64,000 bases of DNA, from NCBI RefSeq assembly GCF_040712315.1, contig NC_134023.1, positions 59,912,757 to 59,976,756 of the forward strand, given 5' to 3'. The notes below the pieces were generated by a model, which made no database searches, was not told the origin of the DNA, and saw only the letters and a program-made list of their open reading frames with translations. A program made the translations under genes and the position numbers. The first letter of the stretch is position 1. Every line of letters starts with the position of its first letter. Origin of the DNA: Castanea sativa. Taxonomy: Eukaryota; Streptophyta; Magnoliopsida; Fagales; Fagaceae. Of the stretch, positions 1 to 11,197 are shown in pieces.

Positions 1-331
1 GGGTTGATTCTAACAAATGAAAAAAAAAAGGGAAAAATGTAAAAAAAGAAAAAGTAATTAAAAGAAAAGAGGATGTGTTCTAAGATTGATATGAGTCATA
101 TGAAAAGGAAGTAATTGAAAGAAAAGAGGATGTGTTCTTTTTTGCATGTATGGTATGTAATGTAAGCAACTAAAAAGAAATTATTTCAAGACATCTTGCG
201 TGCTTTGGAATTGACAACCATGCATTAACTTTAAGCTGAATTACTTAAAGTAGTTAACTCATTAACTTGTGGTTGGAGCAATTTTACTTTCATGTCAATC
301 TTTCATTATTCCTACTTTTATTAGGAATGAT
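1..331. other. AT-rich flank left of the Athila-like insertion
   Basis: No gene is visible. The stretch contains a direct duplication of about 57 bp spacing: a 30-bp motif with AGAAAAGAGGATGTGTTCT occurs near 52-82 and again near 109-139. Because the Athila-like insertion splits this DNA from 8186 onward, where a CACTA transposase follows, it probably belongs to the 5' non-coding part of that CACTA element. That is an inference: the CACTA 5' terminus is not in the window. Confidence 0.4.
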
Positions 332-336
332 ACTCT

Positions 337-1865
337 TGTTGTGAAATTTTAAAATACTCGCAAGTGTATGAACCGTACCGAAGTATAGTTTGACAAGAAC
401 GAGGTCGAACCCACAGGGACTTGAATGAACGTAGGAAAATTAATCAAATCTTAACCAAATTAATCCTAATCTAGTTTAATAAAAATTGGTTATTATGAAA
501 TTAAATAAACTAAGCAAATAGCTAAACTAAGCAAAAGATATAAAGCAATAAAAAGATGTAAACAATCAAGGGAAATGAATTAAGGTTTTGGAATCCGCCT
601 TGTAAGTCATATCAGCATATATTTATGATCATTAATTTTTCCCAACTACTACATGATAATCTAGAAATCAATCTTGCTATCATGGAAAATGTTCTCATTA
701 AAATCCTTATCTTAAAAATCAAAAGCATGTTCTTCTTCGCTTCTTAAGTATAAAATCAAATCATCAATTGTATCTATAGCCAAACAAATTACAAGATATA
801 TCCAATTCTAAAAATCAAATCATAAATTGTATCCATTGACAGATAAATCACAAGCGATACCCAATTTTATAATCAAGAATTAATAAACCAAACATTCAAT
901 TAATTAAGACAAATCCTAAATCATAAGAAAAACATGATTGAACTCATATCTAGAATCTCATCTTAGTCAATTGATATGAAGTAAGAACAATTTAAGTCAT
1001 TAAATAACAACTATTGTGGGAAAAATCAAATCACATAAATATTACTAATAATCTTTAACAAGGTTTCATCCTCAACCCTAATTATAAATTTAGCTACTCA
1101 TAGTAATTAAAATAAAACACAAGAATAAAATACTAAACATAAGAATAAAATACTAAACATTAAACTAGACAAATAAAATAAAACTAACTGTCATAGAAGA
1201 AAACTAAAGAAGTAGCCGCACTCTCTATGTTCAGCCCCCAGCCCTAGCACTAGCACCCGCACTGGCCTCTATTGAATTTTTCCCTAAAGAGCCTTTAAAT
1301 AAGTCAAGGAATCCTATTATAAGTTGAATTCCCGTTTGGGGAAAATTCCAGATTTTTAGGCTTCACTTAACTGACAATTTTTGCCCATTTAAACTCATAA
1401 TTCTGACTTTTGGTAAACTAAAAAGTTGTAGCCCTTTAAGTTAACTTTCCAGCCCAACTTGAATCATCTCGATTGGACATCTAAGCCGAAAGTTATGCCA
1501 AAAATACTAACTGATGTGCAGGCTGGAATCCTAATCCGAATTGAACTTGGATTTGATGCAAATTTTCTTTGATTCCCTGCTCCAATTGGACTTAAATTTA
1601 ATTGGGTTGGTCTTCTTTAACTTCATCATGGCCCTTGTAAAAGTAAAGTCCATTAGCTTTCTTCTTTGCACAAATCCACTTATTTAATTCCATTCTCCTA
1701 CAAAAGATAAATTCACGCAATAAGATTCAATTAAGCACAAAATTGATTATTCACCATTATTTCAAAACCAAATATAAAATACATGAATTACCTCAAAATA
1801 AGTATGATAATGCTTTCTAACAATGATATAAATATGCAAAATTAAGCTATTATTAATGCACATCA
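337..1865 (-). repeat. 3' LTR of the Athila-like element
   Basis: Near-identical to 6710-8180. Starts TGTTGTGAAATTTTAAAATA and ends ACATCA on the plus strand. Compared with the other LTR it keeps about 17 bp near 510 (a second AAGCAAA copy) and about 30 bp near 1490-1535, so the two LTRs have diverged by small deletions and scattered substitutions since insertion. Confidence 0.92.
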
Positions 1866-1880
1866 AATACCCCCAAACCT
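1866..1880 (-). other. Polypurine tract next to the 3' LTR
   Basis: On the minus strand the sequence just inside the LTR reads AGGTTTGGGGGTATT, a purine-rich plus-strand priming tract. A second, similar tract (GGTTTGGGGGGATG on the minus strand) lies at about 3484-3498. Confidence 0.75.
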
Positions 1881-3788
1881 ACATTTTGCTAGTCCTCGAG
1901 CAAAACAGATAAAGAGTAAAACAAAACAAAGAAATAAAAAACAAAGAAAAAGAAAATCTTAACTAATCCACTTTCGCTAAAAATTTCGATTGCATTTAGC
2001 GTATGCAACAAGCCTTTAAACCCCTAACTTACACTAGTGGACGAGCTGTAGTGTCGTGAGGGTTTGCAGGGAATATACACCACAAAATTCTGAGAATGAA
2101 TACTAAAATAAACAAAACAAAGAAAATCAAACATTTTTTTTTAATTGCCTTTTGCAAAGAGGATTAGTTTAAGTTCAAAAACACTACAAATGCTAAAGAA
2201 ATTTCTCATGCCATCAAAACTCAATGTGAGTGAAAAGTGGTAGCCAACCCAAACATACTCTTAGTTTTAGAATAAACTTGACTCGAATCTCTATTTGAAA
2301 GTATGCTTTAACTCAAATCTTTCCGGTGTTATCACTCAACAAATGAAATCACTCTGAAATGGGGTGTAACACTCTCAACAACATCTGTGAGCGGAATAAT
2401 GTAAGCAAAATCAAATACCTCACATATAAATCACATGAAAAACGCTTAATCAAGAAAGAACAAGTATTCTCATGAAAGGATGCCAAAAATATTTATACCG
2501 CACCTTTTTCTTCTCAGTCATATCAATATCTGAACTACACAATCTTCAAGATCAAATAAGGACTTTATTAGGACGTAATGTAAGGTAAAAGCAAAGGGAA
2601 TGAAATAAAAATGGGTGAAGGTAAATATAAGAAGTGTTTTCAAGATAGTTGGAATGTCAACACTTTTTGGAATTTCCATTCAACATTTTTTTTCAACTCT
2701 TCTTCTTCAAAGTAGTACTCCTTCCTTACATCTCACTTCTCAAAATTTGATGAGAACCCTTTTTATCTTCTTCTTTTTGACACTTTTCCTCTTTTTTTCT
2801 TTTTTCCTTGTTCTTGAATTTTTTTCTTTCCTTGACTTCTTTTTTCTTCCTTCTTTGAATTCTCACACAAACCACCATATTGAAACAAATTGATCAAATT
2901 CTATCTTGAAACACTATGGATAAGGGTTTTAAGAAAAAAAGGCTAATTAAAAGGCTCAACGGGGTGACTAGCGATAATGTATCAAGAAAGAAAAAGAAAA
3001 ACACATATATGGCTCAAAGAACACAAAAATGGCCTAATCTCATCTCTTAAAGACTAGTATAGTTCATTCCACATCAATGACTTCAAAAGATTCAAGTGTG
3101 GCATAAAATTAGATTTTTTTTTTCTTGGCCAAAAGAAAGAACAATGAGACTACAACAAGGGAAACATGTTATGCACTTCCAAATGAACTTTAAGATTAGA
3201 AACAATAAATAGCCCTCAAAAAATAATGATTGGCTCAAAATTCACAAGGGTTACAGTCTCCACATTGTTATCATCAAGATTTCTAATCATTTTTATCCTT
3301 CAACAACAAGTTGTGTCTGAGTGGCTACGTGCATGTGCAATGAATTGAGCATGAAAGCACTAAAATTCTTTAAGCAGGAGTAGTATAACAAACTCAAAAC
3401 ATAGACCTCAAGCTAGGCAAAAGATTTTTTTTTTTTTTTAACACAACTAAACAAAACAAAACAAAAAGATAGAAATCTATATACATCCCCCCAAACCTAA
3501 ACCAAACATTGTCCTCAATGTTAAAAATGATACTCTCAAATATATGTCTTGAATGAAAAGAGAGCAAAAAAATTAATATGCAACATGAGAACCAAGTAGT
3601 AACAAGTAAGGTAAGGAGAAGGAGGAGACGTACCTTGATCGAGCTGATTGTTATATATTTTAATTTCTGTCAAATATCAGCTAGAACAAAAGAGAACTAA
3701 ATAAGAAAATAAACACAAATATTAATCTAAAAATAGAAAATAAACAAGAAAAAGATTTTTTTTTTTTTGCCAAAAAAATTCAACACAA
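1881..3788. other. Non-coding 3' region of the Athila-like element
   Basis: About 1.9 kb between the protein-coding remnant and the 3' LTR. Only low-complexity reading frames are present, such as the Phe/Leu-rich one at 2615-2893. In complete Athila elements this position may hold an env-like ORF; no trace of one is recognisable here. The internal polypurine tract near 3484-3498 lies in it. Confidence 0.6.
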
Positions 3789-6581
3789 CTAGAGATCAAT
3801 CCTGATAAATAGGACCATCCAACCCTCAACAACACCATGGAGATAAATAATGTATATTATGAATGGACTAGTCCAATGAGATTGTAACTTACCTGGATCA
3901 AAAACATGTTGGGAAGCTTTTGTAGTGTCTTCCAAGTGAATTCTTTGCATAACCATAGAAGAACTAATACTCTTAATATCAGCAATTTTCCAACCTATAG
4001 CTTCCTTGTGTTCTTGAGGTATACTTATCAAGTGGTGTTCCCAAAAGTTATCCAACTTTGGCGGTTCTATAATAGATGGGAGTGGGGATGAAGAAAGTGG
4101 AAAAGGGACCACTTTTGGCTGCCAGTTATCAGTACTTAAGAGAGGAACAGAATCCAACAATGCATTGACTTCCTCAATTGATTTTTCAATATCCAAATTG
4201 CAATAAAAAAGGGTTAAGCAATCCTTTAGGGGATCCTCATAGCTTGATTGTATAAGATTATCATGGACTAGGTTTCCAATCATGTTAACCTCACATATAT
4301 TCTCATTATCTGGTACTTGCTTACTTATGTCAAAGATATTAAGCTCAACAGTCATATTTCCAAAAGAAATCTTCATCACACCACTTCAACAATTGATCAA
4401 AGCATTGGATGTGGCTAAGAAAGGGCGACCCAAAATGACATGGATTTGTGTATTGGCATTTAGAGCAGGCTCAGTGTCTAACACAACAAAATCAACAGGA
4501 AAATAGAATGCATCCACCTTAATCTGCACATCCTCAACAATACCTCTAGGGATTTTCATAGACATATCAGCTAATTGAAGTGTCATGGTTGTTGGTTTTA
4601 ACTCCCCCAAACCTAGCTGTAAATAAACTGAATATGGCATTAGGTTCATACTTGCCCCCAAATCTAGCAAAGCTCGCTCAATGAGACGATCCCCAATCTT
4701 GCATGAAATTGTAGGAGATCCTAGGTCCTTACATTTCACTGGATATTTATTCTAAATGATTGAACTGACTTGCTCGGTCAAAAATGTCTTTTTAGGGACA
4801 TTTGTCTTTCTCTTCATTGTCACAAGATCTTTTAGAAACTTGACATAAGCAGGAACTTGCTGAATTGCATCAAGAAATAGAATGTTTATTTGCACTTGCT
4901 TAAAAACCTCTAAAATGTCTCCAAATTGTGCACTTTTCTGAGGACTGATTAACTTTTGAGGAAATGGAGCTTTAGGAACAAACCTCTTATCAAGGGGGGA
5001 ACTAAGATCCTGAATTGGAATGAAGGGTGGGTTGTCCTTCTTTTCTCCATGATCATCATGTGAACTATGAGTACCTTTTTCCTTTAACACAATATTTTCA
5101 TCATCCTCCACTTCTGGCATTTTCACTTGATTATCAACTTGCTTACCTGACCTAAGGGTAGTAATAGATTGAACATGTTCTTGTTCATGAGTAGAACTAG
5201 AAGAACCATTGATGGCATACTGTCCGTTTGGGTTAGGTATAGGTTGACTAGGAAACTTTCCTTTTTCCCTCTCTCCAACTTGGGTTGCTAACTGGTCAAC
5301 TTGATTTTCCAACTTTGAAATAGCTTGAGTATTCAAATGGGTGGAACTTTTTATCTCTTGAATGGCTTGGCTAGTTGATTGCATGAAAGTTTTGAGAAAC
5401 TCCTCCAAAGATGATTGTTATCTTGGTGGTGCTACAAACTGAGGTGTTGATTGAGGAATGGGAGGATATGCTTAAGTAGGTGGACGAAATTGACTTTGTT
5501 GATGCACTTGTTGTCCACCTACATTTGTGGGAGGCTGATTTTGCCTCCATGAGAAATTAGGATGGTTCCTCCAATTTGGATTGTATGTCTCTGAAAATGG
5601 ACTAGCAAATGGTTTTCCATAATTATTCAGTGAATTTGCTTGCTCAGTATAAAAATCAGGGTACCCAACTGCAGAGGGATACATTTGTGTTGTATGCATA
5701 GGACTTGCACAAATAGAGCATGTTTCACTTTGAACTTGATTGACAGAATTCATCCCTCTACCTAAAGCTAAAGCCTCAACCTTACGAGTGAGATTGTCCA
5801 ACCTAGTTTTTATGTCTAAATCTTCACTAACTTCATACAATCCTCCTTTCTTAATTCCAGGGGCAGATCTCTCTTTACGGTTGGAAAAATCCCATTGTTG
5901 TGAACTTTCAAAAAAATTCTCAAGAAATTTGTATGCCTCATCATCTACAAGACTCAAAAATCCACCACCATTCATGGACTCAATCATGTTACGATTAGTC
6001 TGAGTCAAACCATTATAAAAATATTGTACTAGTCTCCATGATTGGGGACATTTTAAGATCAAGTCCTTAAATCTCTCCCAACTCTCATAAAATTTCTCTT
6101 GTTCATCTTGATAAAAATCTGCAATTTCTCTCCTCAAAGCATTGGTCTTGGCCATTGGGAAAAATTTAGAGAGGAATTTTGTGACCAATAATTCCCATGA
6201 AGTGATAGATCCAAGTGACAAAGAATTAAGCCATGCTTTTGCCTTATCCTTCAAGGAAAAAGGGAATAAATGCAAGCGAACAGACTCATCAGTGAAATTC
6301 TGGAATTTACAAGTAGCACAAATCTCAAGAAAATCCTTCACATGCATATAAGGATCTTCTCTATCCAATCCATGAAAAGTAGGAAGAAGATGGATTATCT
6401 GTGGCTTTAACTCAAAATGTGCAGCAGTGGTTGTAGGCAATACTATGCAAGATGGAGGGTTGGTGGTTATGGGTGAGAACAACTCCCTAAGAGTTTTTGA
6501 GTCATCTCCTGTTTCTCCCATTGTGGATGAATAATCAAAACTAACAAGACAATTTTCTTTATCACGTATCCAAGTTCTCAT
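3789..6581 (-). pseudogene. Athila-like gag-protease polyprotein fused to an integrase tail
   Basis: One continuous minus-strand frame of 931 codons with four internal stops (at 5472, 5418, 4752 and 4386 in plus coordinates) and no frameshift. The first 370 codons are a retrotransposon gag domain (AKAWLNSL, WERFKDLILKCP) followed by a degenerate zinc knuckle (CSICASPMHTTQMYP) and the NHPNFSW motif. A coiled-coil linker follows, then an aspartic protease with LDLGAS and ILGRPFLAT. After the protease comes the start of the linker to reverse transcriptase (EHKEAIGWKIADIKSIS), which joins abruptly to PGKLQSHWTSPF, a motif from the far end of integrase. Reverse transcriptase, RNase H and the integrase core are therefore deleted. 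The first three stops fit CAA or CAG becoming TAA or TAG, and the fourth fits CGA becoming TGA. Confidence 0.88.
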
Positions 6582-6685
6582 ACACCATGCACAAAGAAAT
6601 AATTTTTTTTTAAATAAAATAAAATTTAACTACAACTAGTAGAAGAAAAAATTCAATTAAGACTTAATTTATTTTCCTAACCAAG

Positions 6686-6703
6686 TCCCCGGCAACGGCG
6701 CCA
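6686..6703 (-). other. tRNA-Asp-type primer-binding site
   Basis: On the minus strand this reads TGGCGCCGTTGCCGGGGA, the complement of the 3' end of plant tRNA-Asp, six bases from the LTR end. This primer is commonly reported for Athila elements and fixes the element's orientation. Confidence 0.88.
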
Positions 6704-6709
6704 AAAACT

Positions 6710-8180
6710 TGTTGCGAAATTTTAAAATACTCGCAAGTGTACAAACCGTATCGAAATATAGTTTGACAACAACGAGGTTGAACCCACAGGGACTTGAATG
6801 AACGTAAGAAAATTAATCAAATCTTAACCAAATTAATCCTAATCTAGTTTAATAAAAATTGGTTGTTTTGAAATTAAATAAACTAAGCAAAAGATATAAA
6901 GTAATAAAAATATGTAAACAATCAAGGGAAAGGAATTAAGGTTTTGAAATCCGCTTTGTAAGTCATATCAGCATATATTTATGATCATTAATTTTTCCCA
7001 ACTACTACATGATAATCTAGAAATCAATCTTGCTATCATGGAAAATATTCTCATTAAAATCCTTATCTTAAAAATCAAAAGCATGTTCTTCTTCGCTTCT
7101 TAAGTATAAAATCAAATCATCAATTGTATCTATAGCCAAACAAATCACAAGATATATCCAATTCTAAAAATCAAATCATAAATTGTATCCATTGACAGAT
7201 AAATCACAAGCGATACCCAATTTTATAATCAAGAATTAATAAACCAAGCATTCAATTAATTAAGACAAATCCTAAATCATGAGAAAAACATGATTGAACT
7301 CATATCTAGAATCTCATCTTAGTCAATTGATATGAAGTAAGAACAATTTAAGTCATTAAATAACAACTATTGTGGGAAAAATCAAATCACATAAATATTA
7401 CTAATAATCATTAACAAGGTTTCATCCTCAACCCTAATTATAAATTTAGCTACTCATAGTAATTAAAATAGAACACAAGAATAAAATACTAAACATAAGA
7501 ATAAATACTAAACATTAAACTAGACAAATAAAATAAAACTAACTGTCATAGAAGAAAACCAAAGAAGTAGCCGCACTCTCTATGTTCAGCCCCAGCCCTA
7601 GCACTAGCACCCGCACTGGCCTCTATTGAATTTTGCCCTAAAGAGCCTTTAAACAAGTCAAGGAATCCTATTACAAGTTGAATTCCCGTTTTGGGAAAAT
7701 TCCAGATTTTTAGGCTTCACTTAACTGACAATTTTTGCCCATTTAAAGTCAGAATTCTGACTTTTGGTAAACTATAAAGTTGTAGCCCTTTAATTTAACT
7801 TTCCAGCCCAACTTGAATCATCTCGATTGGACATCTGAGCCGAATTCTAATCCGAATTGAATTTGGATTTGATGCAAATTTCCTTTGATTCCCGCTCCAA
7901 TTGGACTTAAATTTAATTGGGTTGGTCTTCTTTAACTTCATCATGGCCCTTATAAAAGTAAAGTCCATTAGCTTTCTTCTTTGCACAAATCCACTTATTT
8001 AATTCCATTCTCCTACAAAAGATAATTTCACGCAATAAGATTCAATTAAGCACAAAACTGATTATTCACCATTATTCCAAAACCAAATATAAAATGCATG
8101 AATTACCTCAAAATAAGTATGATAATGCTTTCTAACAATGATATAAATATGCAAAATTAAGCTATTATCATTGCACATCA
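6710..8180 (-). repeat. 5' LTR of the Athila-like element
   Basis: Direct repeat of 337-1865, 58 bp shorter through two small deletions. It should hold the element's promoter, reading leftward. It is followed by the second copy of the ACTCT target duplication at 8181-8185. Confidence 0.92.
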
Positions 8181-8185
8181 ACTCT

Positions 8186-8768
8186 CATATCTACTGTTTC
8201 ACATTTACTTTTTTTAACATTAACCTGAATATTTTATTATCAGGTCCACTTTTTCACATCTACTTTCATGTGATCAATGTAAATGAAGTTGATGAAAGAA
8301 TTATGGTACTCTCTCTCTCTCTCTTTATTTGTGGTGGGTTGGTGAATTGGGGCAAGCAGGTGGCTTGCATGGAGTAATAAGGTGGTTTTAGTTGATATTG
8401 GGAGTGTTAACTGTTTTGTGTAATATTGGATGATTCTCGTTGAGTTGTTTTTATTTGATTAATTCATTTTAGTGGTTTCTCTATCTTTTTCACACATGTG
8501 GAATGCCAGAATAGAATTGGATATTTGAAGAGATGTCCGTTCCTAAAGATTATTGCTAGTAATGATGTTATAGTTACCAAATGTATTGATAACTTCTCTA
8601 TGCATTTAAATTCATTGTTTTCTTAGGAACATAGCTGAAAGTGAATGATTAAAGATGATTTGTTTCTTAAATTAAAGTAAAATCGTATAAATGAAATGTG
8701 TGTTAACTCTTGGTTTGTGCTTTCATGAAATCACATTATAGGTATTTCTTGTAAACCACTTTAATGCA
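8186..8768. other. 5' flank of the CACTA transposase
   Basis: AT-rich DNA with no recognisable gene, ending at the transposase start codon. Likely the promoter and leader of the transposase. A short CT run lies near 8310-8323. Confidence 0.4.
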
Positions 8769-10318
8769 ATGGATAAGAGTTGGATGAAAATTACCAATAG
8801 AAGGTCGCAAGAATATTTAGATGTAGTCCAATAGTTTCTGAATTTTACAGCTAACCATGCACACCCAGATGGAACGATTTCATGTTCATGTAGAAGATGC
8901 GTGCATACAAATTCGTGGCCTATAGATGTTGTACAGGCTCACTTAGTGTCAAAAGGGATTTGTAGGGGTTATAACCCTTGGGTTTTTAATGGGGAATCAT
9001 CATTTGCACAGGCTTCTACTGAAATTCCTAATAGTCATGCCTAAGAAAACCTGATAGAGTATGCCGATCTTCGTGACATGTTGCATGACATATTCCCCAT
9101 ACAAGATATGGCATCTAGGCCAATGGAAGAAGTCCCTACTATGCAACAACCCACAGAAGGTCCTACAGAAGGTCCTAATGAAGATGCACTTCGATTTTCT
9201 GAAATTGCTTGAAGATGCTAATAAACCTTGTTATGAAGGCTGTAAGCATTTTAGCAAATTGTCAGTCATTGTGCATTTGTACCACATAAAGTGTCTTAAT
9301 GGTTGGACCAATAAATTATTTACCATGTTGCTGCAATTTTTGCTTGATTTTCTTCCTTCAAATGCTATGTTGTCAAAAGATTGTTATGAGGCTAAGAAGA
9401 TTATTAAGGATTGGATTTGGACTTGAGCTATGACAAGATTCATGCTTGTCCTAAAGATTGTATTTTATATTGGAAAAAGATTGCCAAACTTCAAGCTTGT
9501 CCAAACTGTAACCTTTCAAGATGGGAAAGTAATGAGTCTAAAGGTTAACAAAGTACTAATGCTTCCTCCAAGAAAAGAAAAAAGAAAGCTGCAAAGATCC
9601 TACGGTGGTTCCCCTTAAAGCCAAGATTGAAACGGCTATTTATGTCTCTTGAAATAGCCAATCATATGAAGTGGCATGCCAATGGTCGTGTGAATGACGG
9701 GTTAATGAGGCATCTGACTGATTTTGAAGCTTGGAAATCATTTGACTCTAAGTACATAGAGTTCTCATCCGAACCTCGTAATGTGAGGCTTGGATTAGCA
9801 GCCAATGGATTTAATCTGTATGGAAATATGAGTAGTACTCATAGTACATGGCCTGTCATTTTGATCCCATACAATCTCCCTCCATGGATATGCATAAAAA
9901 GGTCTTCTTTCATGCTATCATTATTGATTCCCGGTCCAACCTTGCCCGGGAACAATATAGACGTGTACTTACAACCCCTAATAGAAGAACTGAAGGAGTT
10001 ATGGGATGTTGGAGTAGAAACGTTTGATGTGTCTTCCAAAAGGTGCTCTTGCATGTCCCCCTTGTAACTATGATAGTCAGTCTCATTAGTTAAGATATGG
10101 AATGAAATTTAGTTACATTGGACATAGACGATTCTTGGATAGTGATCATAAATTCCGTAAGCAAAAAACATCATTTGATGGACATGTTGACACAAGATTA
10201 GCTGCTATTACAGTATCCAGAAGGGAAATCATGTTACAAACAAATGCTATAGCCGATCATGTGTTTGGGAAGAAAAAAGTTAATTTTCCCAATAAAAGAA
10301 AAAGAGGGGAGGAAGCCT
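8769..10318 (+). pseudogene. CACTA TNP2-type transposase, N-terminal and central part
   Basis: Starts with MDKSWMKITNR and a cysteine-rich transposase-associated domain (CSCRRCVHTNSW). Near 9200 it continues with the TNP2 region typical of plant CACTA elements (CYEGCKHFSKLSVIVHLY, then KIHACPKDCILYWKK across a stop near 9424). The Transposase_21-like core follows at 9627-10045 with DPRNVRLGLA-like (SEPRNVRLGLAANGFN), YNLPPWICIK, IPGPTLPGNNIDVYL and ELKELWDVGVETFD. The last part, 10102-10318, has YIGHRRFL and SFDGHVDT. There are stops at 8832, 9042 and 9423 and several frameshifts, so it cannot encode an active transposase. The Copia-like element breaks the frame at 10319; coding resumes at 17498. 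Confidence 0.85.
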
Positions 10319-11124
10319 TGTTGGATTCTAAAACTTTAGGTTTAAATGTATTAGAACTTTAATTTGTAATTTTGGCAAACCATGATCAAAACGTTTAGTC
10401 TTGTTTTAGACTTGCTCAAAGTATGTTTGTGTTGTAAAGTTGGAATCGAGTGTTCTGCAGGATTTACTGTGTAAATCTGCCTGGCTTGATGCAGATTGTT
10501 TTTCTGCAGAATTTTCCAACTCAGCCCAAGCCCGGTTTGACGTGTAGGGTTTTATGTTTTGCCCTAGGTATAAACGGGAAAACCTTAGCCACGTTTTAGG
10601 GATGCTCTTTGTCCTGTGTGTGTGAATCTTTTGTGAGATCTAGAGGTGTTTGCCTTCACATACACTTAGGGTTATCAAGATCTAGATTGATGTCAAGAGC
10701 TTGGTGATCAATTCAGTTGCAAATTCAAGAGCTTAAAGATATACAAACGGGAGTGCTTGTGCTTGCTGGAAATCCAAGAAAGAAGTAGTCCGTGGACTCG
10801 GAGGTGTCACGTGGTCGTGGTAGTAAGTTTTCTACTCGAGGTAGCAATATGATGTTAGTGGTCTAAGTCGCTATTGTGTAAATTTCAATTCTTTCATAGT
10901 GGATTCATTTTACCTTGAGGATAGCTAGGTTAAATCCTCCTCGGGTTTTTTACCAGTTTGGTTTTCCTGGGTTATCATATCGTTGTGCTCTTTATATTTT
11001 CCGCTGTTTTGCATGATATGATTTATATGTGTTAACCTAGATCAGCATAATGTACCTAAGTTAATCACTTGGCTAAATAACTAGGTTAATCTGGTTGTGT
11101 TTTAAGGGGTCTAAAAACCGTTCA
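10319..11124 (+). repeat. 5' LTR of the Copia-like element
   Basis: 806 bp, direct repeat of 16673-17492. A TATA-like TATAAAC lies at about 10569. It ends TTCA directly before the primer-binding site. Confidence 0.93.
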
Positions 11125-11126
11125 AA

Positions 11127-11138
11127 TGGTATCAGAGC
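11127..11138 (+). other. Initiator-Met tRNA primer-binding site
   Basis: TGGTATCAGAGC, the standard minus-strand primer site of plant Copia elements, two bases after the LTR end. Confidence 0.92.
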
Positions 11139-11197
11139 GTGTTAGCTCTAGTGTTTAGATCCTTTGATCTAAGAGTTGATCCTTGACCCATGTTGTC

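Larger units (their letters stand above)
337..8180 (-). mobile_element. Athila-like Ty3 (gypsy) LTR retrotransposon, internally deleted
   Basis: Two long direct repeats (337-1865 and 6710-8180) begin TG and end CA and are flanked by a perfect 5-bp target duplication ACTCT (332-336 and 8181-8185). Next to the right LTR lies a primer-binding site complementary to the 3' end of tRNA-Asp, and next to the left LTR a polypurine tract, both on the minus strand, so the element is transcribed leftward. The internal region encodes gag and an aspartic protease but no reverse transcriptase, RNase H or integrase core. The gag style (NHPNFSW motif, LDLGAS protease) resembles Athila elements. It is a non-autonomous deletion derivative whose movement would need enzymes from a relative. 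Confidence 0.93.

Noticed and set aside
2615..2893. Plus-strand ORF rich in Phe and Leu
   Set aside because: T-rich low-complexity DNA in the 3' non-coding part of a minus-strand element; no domain.
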